This document shows positions 45,783 through 58,065 of a stretch of 64,000 bases of DNA, in pieces (position 1 is the first letter of the stretch; every line of letters starts with the position of its first letter). Under the pieces are notes generated by a model. It searched no databases and had not been told where the DNA came from. It was given only the letters and a program-made list of their open reading frames with translations. This DNA is from Chiridota heheva (taxonomy: Eukaryota; Echinodermata; Holothuroidea; Apodida; Chiridotidae), in contig JAIGNY010004072.1 in NCBI GenBank assembly GCA_020152595.1, positions 1,922,501 to 1,986,500 of the forward strand. The letters are read 5' to 3'. The position numbers and the translations under genes are program-made.

Positions 45783-47216
45783 ATTTTCTTGCTCTTCCAG
45801 AAAACAAGTCTGATCTTGCAAGATATCTGTCAGAAGAAATCATGCAAGAAGGTAATCATACAAAAGCAATTGTTATCAGTGGTTGATTTTGGAATAAGAA
45901 AAAGTGGAATCCACAGATGCTGCTCTTGATACAAGCGTCTTAAGTTCAAGGCAAGAGGAAGCTGATAAGAGGATGATATTACACTGCATTCACAGCAGCT
46001 CCGAGGCTGTTGTTGTTCAGGCACGTGACACGGATGTTAAGCTGATACGAGGATGATATTACACTGCATTCACAGCAGCTCCAAGGCTGTTGTTGTTTAG
46101 GCACATGACACGGATGTTAGGCTGATACGAGGATGATATAACACTGCATTCACAGCAGCTCCGAGGCTGTTGTTGTTCAGGCACGTGACACGGAAGTTAA
46201 GCTGATAGAGGATGATATTACAATGCATTCACAGCAGCTCCAAAGCTGTTGTTGTTTAGGCACGCGAAAAAAATGTTAAGCTCATATGAGGATGATATTA
46301 CACTGCATTCACAGCAGCTTCGAGGCTGTTGTTGTTCAGCCACGTGACACGGATGTTAAGCTGATACGAGGATGTTATTACACTGCATTTACAGCAGCTC
46401 CAAGGCTGTCGTTGTTTAGGCACACGAAAAGGATGTTAAGCTCATATGAGGATGATATTACACTGCATTCACAGCAGCTCCGAGGTTGTTGTTGTTCAGG
46501 CACGTGACAAGGATGTTCTTGTCCTTTTACTCTCCCACTTCCATTGCATGCCAGTGAAGAAACTGTGGTTGAAAGCAGGAACTGCTCAAAACAGAAAAAT
46601 TCCCCCAGTGCATAATGATGTTGAACAAAGTCTTTTGAAAATTCTCTCCTGGATACACTCCCAGCATTCCATGCATTTACTGGAAGTGATGTAACATCTT
46701 ATTTTCCTGGTCATTCAAAGAAAAGTGCGTGGAAAGTATTCACTCAGAACCATAATCTACTTGAACACCTGAGGAAAGGCAGCTTTACAAACTTAATTCT
46801 GACTAATGCAGAAAAATTTGTTTGCAAACTTTACAACATGCAACAAATGGACCTTGTTGATGAAGCATGAGTATCATTGTTTATGAGATCTAGCTCTCCT
46901 GAAACACTTCCACCATCAAGAGATGCCCTTTCTTCCACCTCAAGCGCAGCCACTATCAAACAGCTGTATGGAGACAAGCTCATCTTAACTATCCACAAAT
47001 TCTATCTGTCAAAGAAATGGGTTGAAAAGAATATGATGGGAGACTATAGTGCCCATTCTAACCTCTTTACCACCGGTCCCTGAATCATGTGTAGCTCTCA
47101 TTTCGTGTAACTGTAGAAGTGGATGCTGGAATCAGCGCTGCAAGTGCAGATAATCAAATCTTACATGTGCAACAGTCTGCAAATGTAAGATTAATGACAG
47201 TTGTCGCAATGTCTAA
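45783..47216 (+). pseudogene. Decayed gene of an uncharacterised EEADTR / FEN-like / Cys-rich family
   Basis: Across several frames the pieces occur in order: NKSDLARYLSEEIM (45,800), TDAALDTSVLSSRQEEAD and RMILHCIHSS (45,915-45,990), then after the tandem array VVVQARDKDVLVLLLSHF (46,480-46,540), LPAFHAFTGSDVTSYFPGHS and KKSAWKVF (46,657-46,735), LPPSRDAL (46,910), LKRSHYQTAVWRQAHLN (46,940-46,990), and a Cys-rich end with CNCRSGCWNQRCKC (47,110-47,150) and CATVCKCK. The same order recurs in many marine invertebrate hypothetical proteins as I remember them. GSDVTSYFPGHSKKSAW is like the helix-hairpin part of FEN/XPG nucleases, and DxDVLVLL like a PIN-type aspartate motif; that link is inference. 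At least three frame breaks make it dead. It fills the space between two inverted arms. Confidence 0.65.
45961..46520. repeat. 80-bp tandem array grown from coding sequence, seven units
   Basis: Unit start GCTGATACGAGGATGATATT, then ACACTGCATTCACAGCAGCT, CCGAGGCTGTTGTTGTTCAG and GCACGTGACACGGATGTTAA. The unit encodes ADTRMILHCIHSSSEAVVVQ in the frame of the surrounding decayed gene. Units alternate: numbers 1, 3, 5 and 7 have GAGG(C/T)TGTTG with CACGTGAC; numbers 2, 4 and 6 have AAGGCTGT-like or AAAGCTGT with TTTAGGCAC and often ACGAAAA. The real repeat is therefore a 160-bp dimer. Each unit shifts the frame, and stops appear in the wrong phases. Confidence 0.93.
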
Positions 47217-48204
47217 CCACCAATTTCGATGAAGCTGAATTTTTTTGCATTAAGAAAAAACCTTTTCAAGATGTATATTTCAAATCCTTTAGTGACTGAA
47301 CTGTTTGTAAACCTTTTGACAATCAAATGGAAAATATGCACACTTCTTCCCACTTTTAGATCACTATATCTATCCTTAATGAGGGGACTGTTACAAATAT
47401 TATGTTTCAGGTTTTATATAAAAAAAAACTAAAGCTTATATCAGACAAAGCAATGCTACAAAGATTTCTTACAAGAGGGGAACTCACCAACACACCAATA
47501 AGCATGAAAAGTAAATTCATTGCATTGGATCATATGACAATAATTGATGGTTACCAGCTGTCTCTATTTGGATATTGAGAATATTTCATAAGGTAATTAT
47601 CCACTATTTCAATTTCATACATTGTAAACAATCTTTCAAGTCCTTGTTATTATAGAGAATAAGATGAATGTCTGAGTTTGAGATGAAACCTAAAAATATA
47701 AACAGGGCATAAAGTGTCATATGATAACTGGATTTAATATGACCATTTTGTTTAACAAGAGTAACCTTAAATTATTGTTGGCCAACTAATCAAGGGGTAA
47801 TTTAATGGGGAATTCACCAACAGAGGACAAATTAGTTCCATTGTAGGATTCTTAAAAAATATTGTATATACAGACACCATTTTGTTTTTCACCACTTTCA
47901 GTGACCGTTAACTATCTGATAATGTATAACTAATTAAAAGATCGTAACCAGAATATTTTTAATGGATAAAATGGAAACATGCAGATTTCACCAAAGCAAA
48001 CTATTCAGTTTGAATATTGAATATATTGTTCCAACACAGAGAATCTAACAGTGGTGGCCATTTGGTTTTAGTCACCATCTTGGGTAATATAAAAGCAATC
48101 AAAAAGTGCATTTACAAAATGTATTTATTGATAGAGCATTGAAATAACAGACAAAGAAATGGTTTCATCTCAAAAAAAAATTATGTTTTAAAATTACTTT
48201 TCTT
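47217..48204. other. Interior of the inverted-repeat structure, no gene
   Basis: AT-rich sequence between the decayed gene and the right arm. Phrases such as GGCCATTTGGTTTTAGTCACCATCTTGGG (48,058-48,086) resemble words of the arms. Nothing coding was recognised. Confidence 0.4.
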
Positions 48205-49785
48205 CTTTTTGGCAGCCATTTGTTTTTTCTGCCATCTTGGTTTACTGTTATCCATGCCCTAAGTTTGCAACCTAAACTCTGCTTAATTTACATTAAAGTG
48301 CATGCAGAAATGAGATGTTATGCTTTCATTTTTAATTTTACAGATTTTTTGGGTGGTTTTTCATATTTTGGCAGCCATTTGGTTTTTCTCCACCATTTTG
48401 AATGAGTTCCAGCCATCTGAGAGGGTGACAGACCAAACATTTGGAATTCAGCACCCTAAAATTATACATAATAGATGGTCTGTCGACTTTTCCCCACAAA
48501 TGCCTGTGGGTGTCACATTTTTCAGATTTGCAACCTGACTAATAATTCAGCCCTACAAAACCCCAAAAGATAAAGCCTACAAAAAAAATCAATGTCAAAT
48601 ATTTTCTTTGTACAATTCGAACTTTACTCACAAACTTTTCAAGGCATAAACTTTAAGAATATTTGCTACATCAAAGGAAAACAAACAACTACCTATTTTT
48701 CTACTGTGTCTTAAGAATTTAGAAAAATAAGTTCCTTGTCAGTACATGACATAAAAAAGATGCTTTGCAGCGTCAACTTTCACAGACCTGCCAACCTTTA
48801 GGATCACCAAAGTGTATTCTGGAACTACAAAAGTTGTATTTTTGATAAAAAAAAACTGTACTCTTCAAACAAAATGTAAAAAACAAAGGTTTACTGTGGC
48901 TGAAAAAAAATTACCACTGTACTTTCAGTTTCTCTTATTGTACGAATCTGAATCGTTTCAGTCGCAAATCAATCCTTCAAGAGGACATGAACGCCAACCA
49001 AGCGTAAAAAGTATGAGTAAAAAAGATATAAAAAAAATATATATATATAAATAAATCAATCTTATTCTGGTGCCAAAAAACGTACAATCGTATTCTCAAA
49101 ATTTTCCCGTATTAAATATGGCAAAATCGCACTATAGTTGGCAGGTCTGCTTTCATACTGTCACAAGCATTGTAATATTGTTGAAGGTACTTTCACATAA
49201 TGGTGTAATTATTGCACTTACATCAGACTGTTCTCACCATATCATTGCAACTTCCTGTGATGTTTTGTAAACTGCAGCTTCATGTGTCAAAATCTCTTAC
49301 TATTAAAGTCTGGGTATATGCAAAACATATCTTGATGAAAACAATTGGCGACGTAACAGGCACAATACAAATATTTATCAAACATCAATTACACAAAGTC
49401 ATGTATATACCTGCTGATAACCAGCACAAATCCTTTGAGAAACTGTTCATGAACCCTCTTAATTGAATTCAATACTATATACTCGGTACTATGTGTTCAA
49501 TACTAGTGTTCCATACTGTTCTCAATACTATGTATTCAATACTATCATACGCAAACAGGACAAGGCCCAAAATACCTGGAGGCGGGACACTGCAAAGGAG
49601 ATGATCAAGATGGGCTACAACTGGAACAGCTGAGAATACTGGCCCAAGACAGACAAAAATGACGGGTTTCATCCATGGCCTATATTCCGGCAAGGAGTGA
49701 GAAGTCAATACTAATTCTCAAGTCAATACTATGTATTCAGTACTTAAGCAACTTTACAATGTGAAGCCAAGTTACTCTACTATAT
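48205..49785 (-). repeat. Right arm of the large inverted repeat (with nested MITE)
   Basis: Reverse-complement partner of 44,545-45,775, longer only because a 367-bp MITE is inserted at 48,783. It runs from GCCATCTTGGTTTACTGTTA at the inside to TTGTGAAGCCAAG-like sequence (ATGTGAAGCCAAGTTACTC) at the outside. No clear target duplication was seen beyond the outer ends. The arms have drifted by scattered substitutions, so the duplication is not very recent. Confidence 0.9.
48783..49149. mobile_element. Nested 367-bp MITE with perfect 13-bp inverted ends
   Basis: Starts CAGACCTGCCAAC and ends GTTGGCAGGTCTG, exact reverse complements. It is flanked by CTTTCA on both sides. The left arm of the large inverted repeat lacks the insert and reads GCGTCAATTTTCATACTGTC (reverse strand), i.e. 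the empty site. The CAG start suggests hAT, though a 6-base rather than 8-base flanking match is seen. Confidence 0.9.
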
Positions 49786-52700
49786 CTAAAATCCAAATAT
49801 TAATAGATTAGTAAATTTATGACATATTCAATAACAAAGTCATCTCTGCTAAATCATTTGTTTCACCAGAATGTCTTCCCCTAACTGAGTCTTCCACCAA
49901 ATACCATGACTTAGATGGGGATAGAAAGTGACATTGATCCTTAGGAGACTTAAAAACAATCAATGTATACTCGAAGTGTCTGATATGAATGCTAAACCAG
50001 GCACTCTATTACAAATGTTTTTTTGCAACCCAAACATTGTACAGACTAAAAAATTCAAATTGCATTTTCACTCTAAGATGCTATAAGTCAACTACTATTT
50101 TTGGTAATTTACAACATACCGGCCCACTGCAAAGGAATACACTAAAACTTGTTTGTGTGTCACCCTGCATGCTTAGCAAATAATGAGATGTGATGTTAGA
50201 CACACAGCATAAACCAGGCAGATCCAAGGGACCTATGACCCCAAAAGATCTCCAGAAGATAGCAATACCTTACAAGGTATTTAATCCATCTGGATGAAGT
50301 TTCCAGGTTTCTTATAACCAACATGGTACATGTGAAGCTCAACTATATCACAAAAATGTTCAAAAGAGTAGTAAAGATGATTTCAAAAAGATGAAATGGG
50401 GAGTTGCTATTTTCAAGTCAAGTTTTGCATAGAAAAATAAATCTATGGTCTACTATCCATTAATAATATTTCATAAAAATCAATTTATTTATTGCAATAT
50501 TCCCATTGATTATACTCTAACATTGTACATCCTTTCTTTCAAGTATGTTTGTCTGAAAATGCACCAATCATATGATGTGAAACCAAGGATGTACAAACAC
50601 ATCCTTGGTGAAACTAAACAATAAGCAAGGCTTTCCCACATGTCTGTTTTATAAGACCATACCCCCAATCCAAAAGACTCGGATTATTTTCCATTAAATT
50701 GTGTAAATTCAGCTGGAAGCAGCTGATGTTAAATCCAAAGCTGTTTGGAGATTCCATTGACTCTGTCTACACATGTGTTAGCTAAAACTATTAAATTCCC
50801 TACAGAAAAGGAGAAACCGGTGGAATTGGGGGATTGTCCACCTGGATTCACAGGATGCATACTTCACCCCCTCGCAACACTTTTTCAAAGAAAACAATAT
50901 TTACATCTTACATACTGACAATACTTGTCTTACTATTTAACTGGCAATTTTCTTTTACTTTCCTTAAGAGAGGGAAAAATATATAGAACTCCAGGGGACT
51001 TTCCCAATGGAATTCAAGGAAGTACATTTCAAGCCCCTCCAGCAATAACTTTTATGATACAAATATTTTCATGATTCATAAGATAATTAAACAAGATATC
51101 TCTTACTAAGGTTGCATCTTCATTTTTGTTCTTAAATTATGTCAAATGAAGGATAATTCCATTTTATTTATTTTTAAGACGGGGAGGACGGGGAGGGGGG
51201 GGGGAGGGGAAGGTCTCCTTCCTTCAAATTACCAGGAGAAAGAAGCTTCAGTCTCCTACTTTTTAAGATAACAGTACTTAATTTAAAATTTTCAAATTGA
51301 AAAGAAAAAGTTTTATAAAACAATACGTTTTTTGGTCATTTGCTATACCTTAGATTGAAGAAAACTCCAGAGCTGCAAAAAACTTTAAAAGTTTGCAAAT
51401 TTACTTTGCATTGCAACAATAAAGACAAGTCACTCAGGCAAAGATAATGAGATGGGAAGTTTGACAGGGATAGTATTCTATGCTGTCCACACAACAGGGT
51501 ATTGTGCACTGTAGTGTGAACAAGGTGGTACCTTCTTGGTGCCTTATCATTTCCCTGGTGTGAATAGTCAGCTGTAGTTAATTATTTACACATCAGCACA
51601 TATTTTCCAGAAAACACCCTGTTTGGAGATTTTCATGCTCTTCAAGGCTGCCAAATTTCAAGTCTTTGGTCAAAAACCTCTGACTAGATACATTTCAAAA
51701 ATGGGAGACGAAGTTAACAAAAAATTCCCATTTCATAACCTCAACTTCGTTGAATTAAAAACAACTTTTTTTTTCTCAAAAACTTACTTGCCATACTTCC
51801 AGACCATGCTTTTGCCTGGAAACCCTTGAGATACTGTTAAAGGCATCAATGCATCAAATTCCGGTCAAATTTTGATTGCTCCTATCATCAATATCCTTTT
51901 TTGGCAACTTTTGTGCAAATTTTCATGATTTTTAGCCTTTTTGAGACCAATTATTGACAAAAATCTTAGTTCCTGATAGCAAAACAACTGCTGTATGCAA
52001 AAAATATTGTCAGAATCGTTATTTGACACATTTTCAGTTGAAAACAAAAAGAGCAACTACCCTGTTTGTTCATACCAAAATATACCTATTAAAACAAATC
52101 CACTTGCTACAACATATGCAATGAAGTGTACAGGTAAGTTCATGTGAGCGACCCGGGTTCGTAAACCAAGCCGGATGCCTGACTTTTGTTTTTAGGCGAG
52201 TAATTACAGGGGTGATTATTTTTTGTTTATTTTCATTGTTTTTGCATGTTTTGCTTTTAGAAAAGAAAAAATTTAAGACGGTATCAATGGAAAGAAAATT
52301 TCATAAACAATCAAAATACATAAAATCCTCCATTTTCATTTCACAAGGAAATATTACAAGCTCAAAAAAATTGAGCAATTTTGATCTAATTTTGCCTAGA
52401 ATTTGCAATTTTTCATATTTATGTCTATATATTGTTTATTTTGAATCTTTTATTGAAAATTTTGTCTCAGCATTCATATAAACCAAACTTGTAGAGATAG
52501 AAAATGAAAGGAAAGTTGTAAAAATTAATTTTGAAAAAGAAAATTCCACCACATTGCAGTCACGTTTTGAGTGTCCTGGGAGTCGAAGGGTTAAACTGAA
52601 TCCTTATTGGCAAGCTTTACTCAACACTCAAGCGCAGGCAAAAATGTATGCAAAAATAACCATGGCTTGGCAATGTAATGCTTGGAAAGAATTTGTAGAG

Positions 52701-53591
52701 CAAAATGATAAGGAAAGCAAGAGCATTTGGGATGTATGAAGATTGCAACAAACATAAGCAACAACAATTGTAAGAATAAATAATTAAAGTTTTGCTCCAG
52801 AGACAATCAACATGACCACAGATGAGAAGCAAGCAGTCATTATCTTGATCCTTCAAATGAGCTAAAGACAAAAAGTTATTAGGAAAAGTTGAGGATGCAG
52901 TCCAGTTGGAATACAAGTTAGAAATGATTAAGTTTTGAGGGGTGGAAAACAGACAAGACTCTCGGGTCATACTTTAGACGGAGTTGTTAAACGCTTTATA
53001 TTAGTTTGCCTTGTTGAAAAGGAGGAGGATCTCCACAACAGGCAAGGAATGCTAAGTCAAGCAGCTGTAGTGTAGGGTTGCAATGAACTAGAACTGGAGA
53101 TAGTGGATGAATCGTCTTTTTTGGAAATGGCAGAGCTTATGAAAGCCGTTAATCACATTTACATACCTCCAATAGAGCTTTTAAGCAGCCGTAACTATCA
53201 CAGCAGCTTTTAAAAATCCTAAAAGCTATTACCAAGTACCGACCTATTATCAGCAATATGAAAAACAAAAAATTAATGTATCAATTTCTCAAAGATGCTT
53301 ACGATGTGTATTTACTAGCTGCTGCTTCTCTGGATATCTAAATATGTATGTTGGCTAATACCTTCAATCTAGCAAGCAGTGGGTATCTCTCATTATTAAT
53401 TCCACAGCTAATATTCCTCACTATAATAATTAAGTTTCACTCTTTCTTAAAGTTTTGTTATAACTGATGGTTTTATTTTCAACATTTCCTATTTTCTTTA
53501 TTTGATAATTATATTTAATTGTTGATTAAATTCTAAGCTTTTCCCTTTTTCCAGTGTATTCTTCTGACTCTTTTGTCAATTTGATCCACAG
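49786..53591. other. Non-coding stretch with a G-rich tract
   Basis: No exon or transposon end recognised over 3.8 kb. A purine run at about 51,180-51,211 (GGGGAGGACGGGGAGGGGGG and onward) could form a G-quadruplex on the plus strand. The frame at 52,554-52,739 shows no known motif. Confidence 0.4.
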
Positions 53592-54570
53592 AGTGGCTGC
53601 AGAAGAAGAATAATCCACTTAATTTGAGGAACTGCTGACTGAGGAGCTTAACATCCTCCCGAGAAAAGTTTACGGGAGATTCATAGAGAAGATGGGCACT
53701 CTTACAGCAAGTCAGACTTTGCAGGCATTAGGGCCGCCATTGATTGTCATCTAACAAGAAATCCATGAAATAGGTCAATCCACATCAATCGTGACAAAGA
53801 ATTTAGGCAATCAAGCATCATGTTTGTAGGGCCTAGTAAAACACCTGAAGAGGCAAGGCTTCAATAAAACAGAGCATCATGAACCCATCAGCAAGCAGGA
53901 CCTCAAGAAACTTGAGTCGTCAGGAATATCATCAAGTGATAATGCCCAAGCGCTACTTAGGAGTGTGGTTTGATGTTACATTTTATTTTGGAAGGCAAAG
54001 TTGGGTTTGGTTTGTTGATGTTTAACAGCATGTGACAGTCGGAGTCAAATGTGCCAAGAGGGTGTTAAAAACTAAGGTGCTTGAGTTAAGACAGAAGAAA
54101 AGAGAGGAGGATAGAGGGAAGGGAGGAGAGAAGGTGAATAAGGGAAAGAAGTTAAGGTAATAAAAGGAGAGGCAAGGACGTGAGGTATTAGAAAGCTAAG
54201 AAAGAATTCATTTAGGGTCTGATTCGATGATGACAGCAGAGAATTAGTTGAACTTGCAAAAGAAAAACAACTATCCAGGAAGCAGCAATGACAAGCAACA
54301 GAAGTCTGAACAGATGTATGCAGGAACCATCATCACTTAGTTGCACAGTAAAGTCATTTTTCATAAGGCAAACAAAACACAATATGTGTAACTTTTTTCA
54401 AATGACCTCTGAAGCCATCCATGTCACACCCTCCATGCCCATGATACAAGAAAGCCCCAACTGGGGACAAGAAAATTTTGGTGATGATAAGATACAGTAT
54501 ATCTAGAAGGAAGCAGGTCCTGCAGGTCACAGGTGCACACTCCATTGTGCAAGAGCCACAATGTGCATGA
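53592..54570 (+). pseudogene. Crypton / DUF3504-type tyrosine recombinase remnant
   Basis: Pieces across frames: WLQKKNNPLNLRNC (53,594), SKSDFAGIRAAIDCHLTRNP (53,708), SIHINRDKEFRQSSIMFVG (53,775), LVKHLKRQGFNKTEHHEPIS (53,834), LKKLESSGISSSDNAQALL (53,905) and VWFDVTFYFGRQ (53,963). After a gap come FFQMTSEAI (54,390) and YKKAPTGDKKILVMI (54,450). This is the order of the DUF3504 domain, the Crypton-derived recombinase found in ZMYM2 and QRICH1 relatives. Repeated frame changes and stops show it is dead. The catalytic arginine and tyrosine could not be placed with confidence. Confidence 0.7.
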
Positions 54571-57500
54571 GCCACCATGTTTACTTTAACCTGATGAAGA
54601 TTTATTTCACTGAACAGGCAGGAGCGAGTACACAACAACAAAAAAGGCTGTGACTGTTCACAGAAATAAAACCAGCATGAGAAGCTACACGCATAAGCTA
54701 AACAAAAGCAATTTTTGAGTGATGCATCGACAAAAGGAAACAGTTAGGGATCTTAATTGTAGGACAACCTCTCTTTTTGTTTGCACTGAGCCGAACTAAT
54801 GTTAACAGTAACATTAACACTTACATTAACAGTCAGACTGTCAATCATCGAAAAACCATGTTTGGTTTGATAAACCTTGGTTGTAAAGCACTGTAATTTT
54901 TCTGAAATATTTTCATTTAAATGAAACACTAGCCTAGTTCAAGGCCTATCGTACCTCAATCTTTTGCAGCTTAGGCTGTTTGTGTACTGTCGCTTTATTC
55001 ATGCATAGTCAAGAAGTTTTGCGCACTTTTCTTTTTTATGTATCTTTTTTACATGGTTTAATATTTAAAGTGTTGCTCGATATCTTTTGATACGAAAGCT
55101 TTTGTGAAAAAAATAGTTTGAGGATCTATTGATCTATAAATTGTTTACATGCTAAAAATATTTAAGAATTTTATCGATAATCTTGATAATTTTTTTAATT
55201 TTATTTCTTGCTTCCTTTGATCAGGGAGCAATAAAACTTGTTTAGAGCTTTAGAAACAGACAACTGTATGTGGCTATTGACTAACAATGAAGAATGTTCT
55301 TTTGAATATTGAGAAATTCCTTGCTAGATTTTGGATTAAATAGATTTCCAAAATTGTTCTTTTTGTCTTTTTTTCTGTACATAAAAAATACTTTTCAATA
55401 AAGGGCCCAACGATGGGCACACTGTTGTAGTTTATTTCTTACTTGAAATGCTTATCAGCCCATGATCCAAAAGCTCAAGAACTTGGTGTAACCTAAAAAG
55501 TATTCGAAGAAACTGCAGTTTTAAAACCAGTCATTTACAATTTCATGAAAATAATCGTTTTTGAGATGGTGGGCAGATGTCCTAAAATCCTTTCCTACCC
55601 CAAAACCACTTCTTAGAGTGCTCTATCTATTTTCATACCAAGGATGGGTAAAGCTTAAGCAGGATGAACGATATCATTATAGTCAAATTGAATCATATTC
55701 ATATGAGAAACAAATTTGCAGCCAATTTGTATTATACAGAGTTCCAGACAGCCAATAACGTTTTGATGTAATGTTAACATGAATCAAAGACAATGGCAGG
55801 ATATGTCACAACAGTAACCATTTTCAGTCACCTGGACTACTTATCACAGTCACTTGAACTTATTGTCACAGGTCCCTGGACTTTTTTTCTAGGTAAAGAC
55901 ATCAGCAAGTTGCTTAATTAGTATTGTTCCTATGCACCTCATAACCTTATTTGCATGTCTTTAGGAGGGCTCACATCCTTGGCAAGTATAAGACAAAGGA
56001 ATGCCAAAGATTTGTTCTTTGCATTGCAGGTTATGTACAACTTTGTAGATGTCAGCGCATCAGGGAGTAAGTATTTATCCACTTCAGCAAAGTTATCTCA
56101 GGACACACTTCAAAATTCTAGCAGTTGAGGTTGAGCATTGCCAGGAGAATTATCATTAAGTATCTGACACAGGTGTAATTTGGGAGTGCCAGGAATAGCA
56201 ATAGTTTACAGGTGATGCTTATATGTATATATTCATTGATTGGTGACCCTGAAGGACGAGGATGTTGTCATCAACCTAGAACATCAGCCGTTGTCATCAA
56301 CCTGGAACATCAGCCTAACAATGTTCAACAGTGGAATTTCTTTAGTAGAAAATTTATCAAGTCTTCTTAACCTGATGTAGTTTTAAGATCATAGCCAAAA
56401 ATAACATTAAAAAAGATGATGATATCTGGCATGGCAGCAATGCAGTTGGAATACACACAAGATGCATGTACCAAGTCAGGGTAAAATCTACACAAATTAC
56501 AGCATCAGGGACACAGGAAGATGCATACTGAACAAAACTGGTGTGGAAATACACCTCATCATGAGCTTGAATGGACACCAAAATGAGTGGATCATGTGTA
56601 TAATGATATTGTAAGTGACGAAAACACCACTGTTCTAATTGGTTGCATTCAGCCATTTCCAATCCTCCAGTCTAAACAGACCAAGATCTGCCCACATTCC
56701 CCATGATGCAGCAGGCAGCACCAACCATGGTGAATCTATTGTGTATCAACTGCACGTCCTATGTCAGCCCACAAGATTGCATTTTGAGGCCAGGTCAAGT
56801 TTCACATCCTCTCAATTACATCTTCAAAGCATGTTAGTAACTTACCTGGTTCAGTGAATGTGTTTTATAATTCTAAGTAATCAGATAATTTGTAGAATTA
56901 TTGAAATTAAGTTCTGGTTTCTGATTTGATAAGAAAGCTTGTTCAGTATTTAAATTCTACAACCAATTTCAACATGAAGTAAGTACCAGTACAATTTTGG
57001 CTGTTGTACATAATGAGAAAGTGTAATGCCCCCACTTCCCTGCTATTCAATGATTCAACTCTTGTATCATTGTTGTATTTACACGTTACTCCTTTTTTAC
57101 TATTGTCCCATGAGGTATCAGTTTAAATATCATATTCTATATCATTTCTTTTTTTATCAATTCCTTTAAGCATTTTTAGTTTTTAGGCTTTTCAAAATTG
57201 TACCTTGTTAAAAAGTATTAAATTGTTTGACTCTAGTGTAATTTTTCAGTAAATTGTTCTACTTGTTCTGGATGTACTTAAGTTATGCTATTGTGCATCA
57301 CTTTCATATAAACCCAATTTTACTGCTAATCCTCTAATCAACAATAACAAATTTGATCTTAACCTTTACCAAAGCATTCAAAGTATAAATAAACAAACTT
57401 TATTTGCTGAAGCTGGCCTTAGGATGAATTCTTTCATCCCATTAGTGTACATTACAGCTAAGTAGACACAGAAAACACTGCAGGTGATTATAACACCTGC

Positions 57501-58065
57501 CCTTATCAAGTACTGAGCAAAGTTCATAGGTACAGAAAAGAATCAATGGCTACAAAGGGTATGAGGTGGCGCAGTACCATGATATGCATTAACAGAGGGA
57601 CATATTAGCCAATCTTGTATGGATATGGTGCAGAAGGCAAAAAACAAAAACAAAAAAAACAAATCCATTGAGAAAAGGAATTTCCAAATAGGATCTCCAT
57701 GTTTCAAATAAGCAATGGATCACATATCATAGTGGTCTGTGGTTAACTGGAAGTAAACAAATTATGCAGACACACAGGGGTATGATGTGTTTAAAAAAGC
57801 AGATGGAATTGTAAGACACAGAGAAAGGTTTACTTAATTACAAGAGAATAGAATAGGGATGTGAAGAAATGATGTACTTGGAGGCACATAGAAATGCAAA
57901 TGTATCTATGGCTTCTTTGTGACACTTTAGGCATAGATGAAGGTGCTTATATTCCTTGCATATCCAATTATCCATAGACGTACTGCACAAATGCCTCAAG
58001 ATACATGGTAGTAGAAACAGGAGGTACAAGAAGAGTTTAAAGATCTATGTTTTGAGACTTGTCAC
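54571..58065. other. Non-coding stretch
   Basis: About 3.5 kb of AT-rich sequence. A small direct repeat, GTCATCAACCT(A/G)GAACATCAGCC, occurs twice at 56,265-56,315. Frames at 55,561-55,758 and 56,357-56,662 lack recognised motifs. No exon of the right-edge reductase gene was seen. Confidence 0.4.

Noticed and set aside
49212-49466. Conserved 83-84-codon frames at 44,846-45,097 (minus) and 49,212-49,466 (plus)
   Set aside because: Their near identity comes from the inverted repeat, since the DNA itself is equally similar. No motif or transcript signal supports a protein.
52554-52739. 61-codon frame MQSRFECPGSRRVKLN...
   Set aside because: A few residues looked transposase-like, but no ordered motif set followed in any frame, so no call was made.
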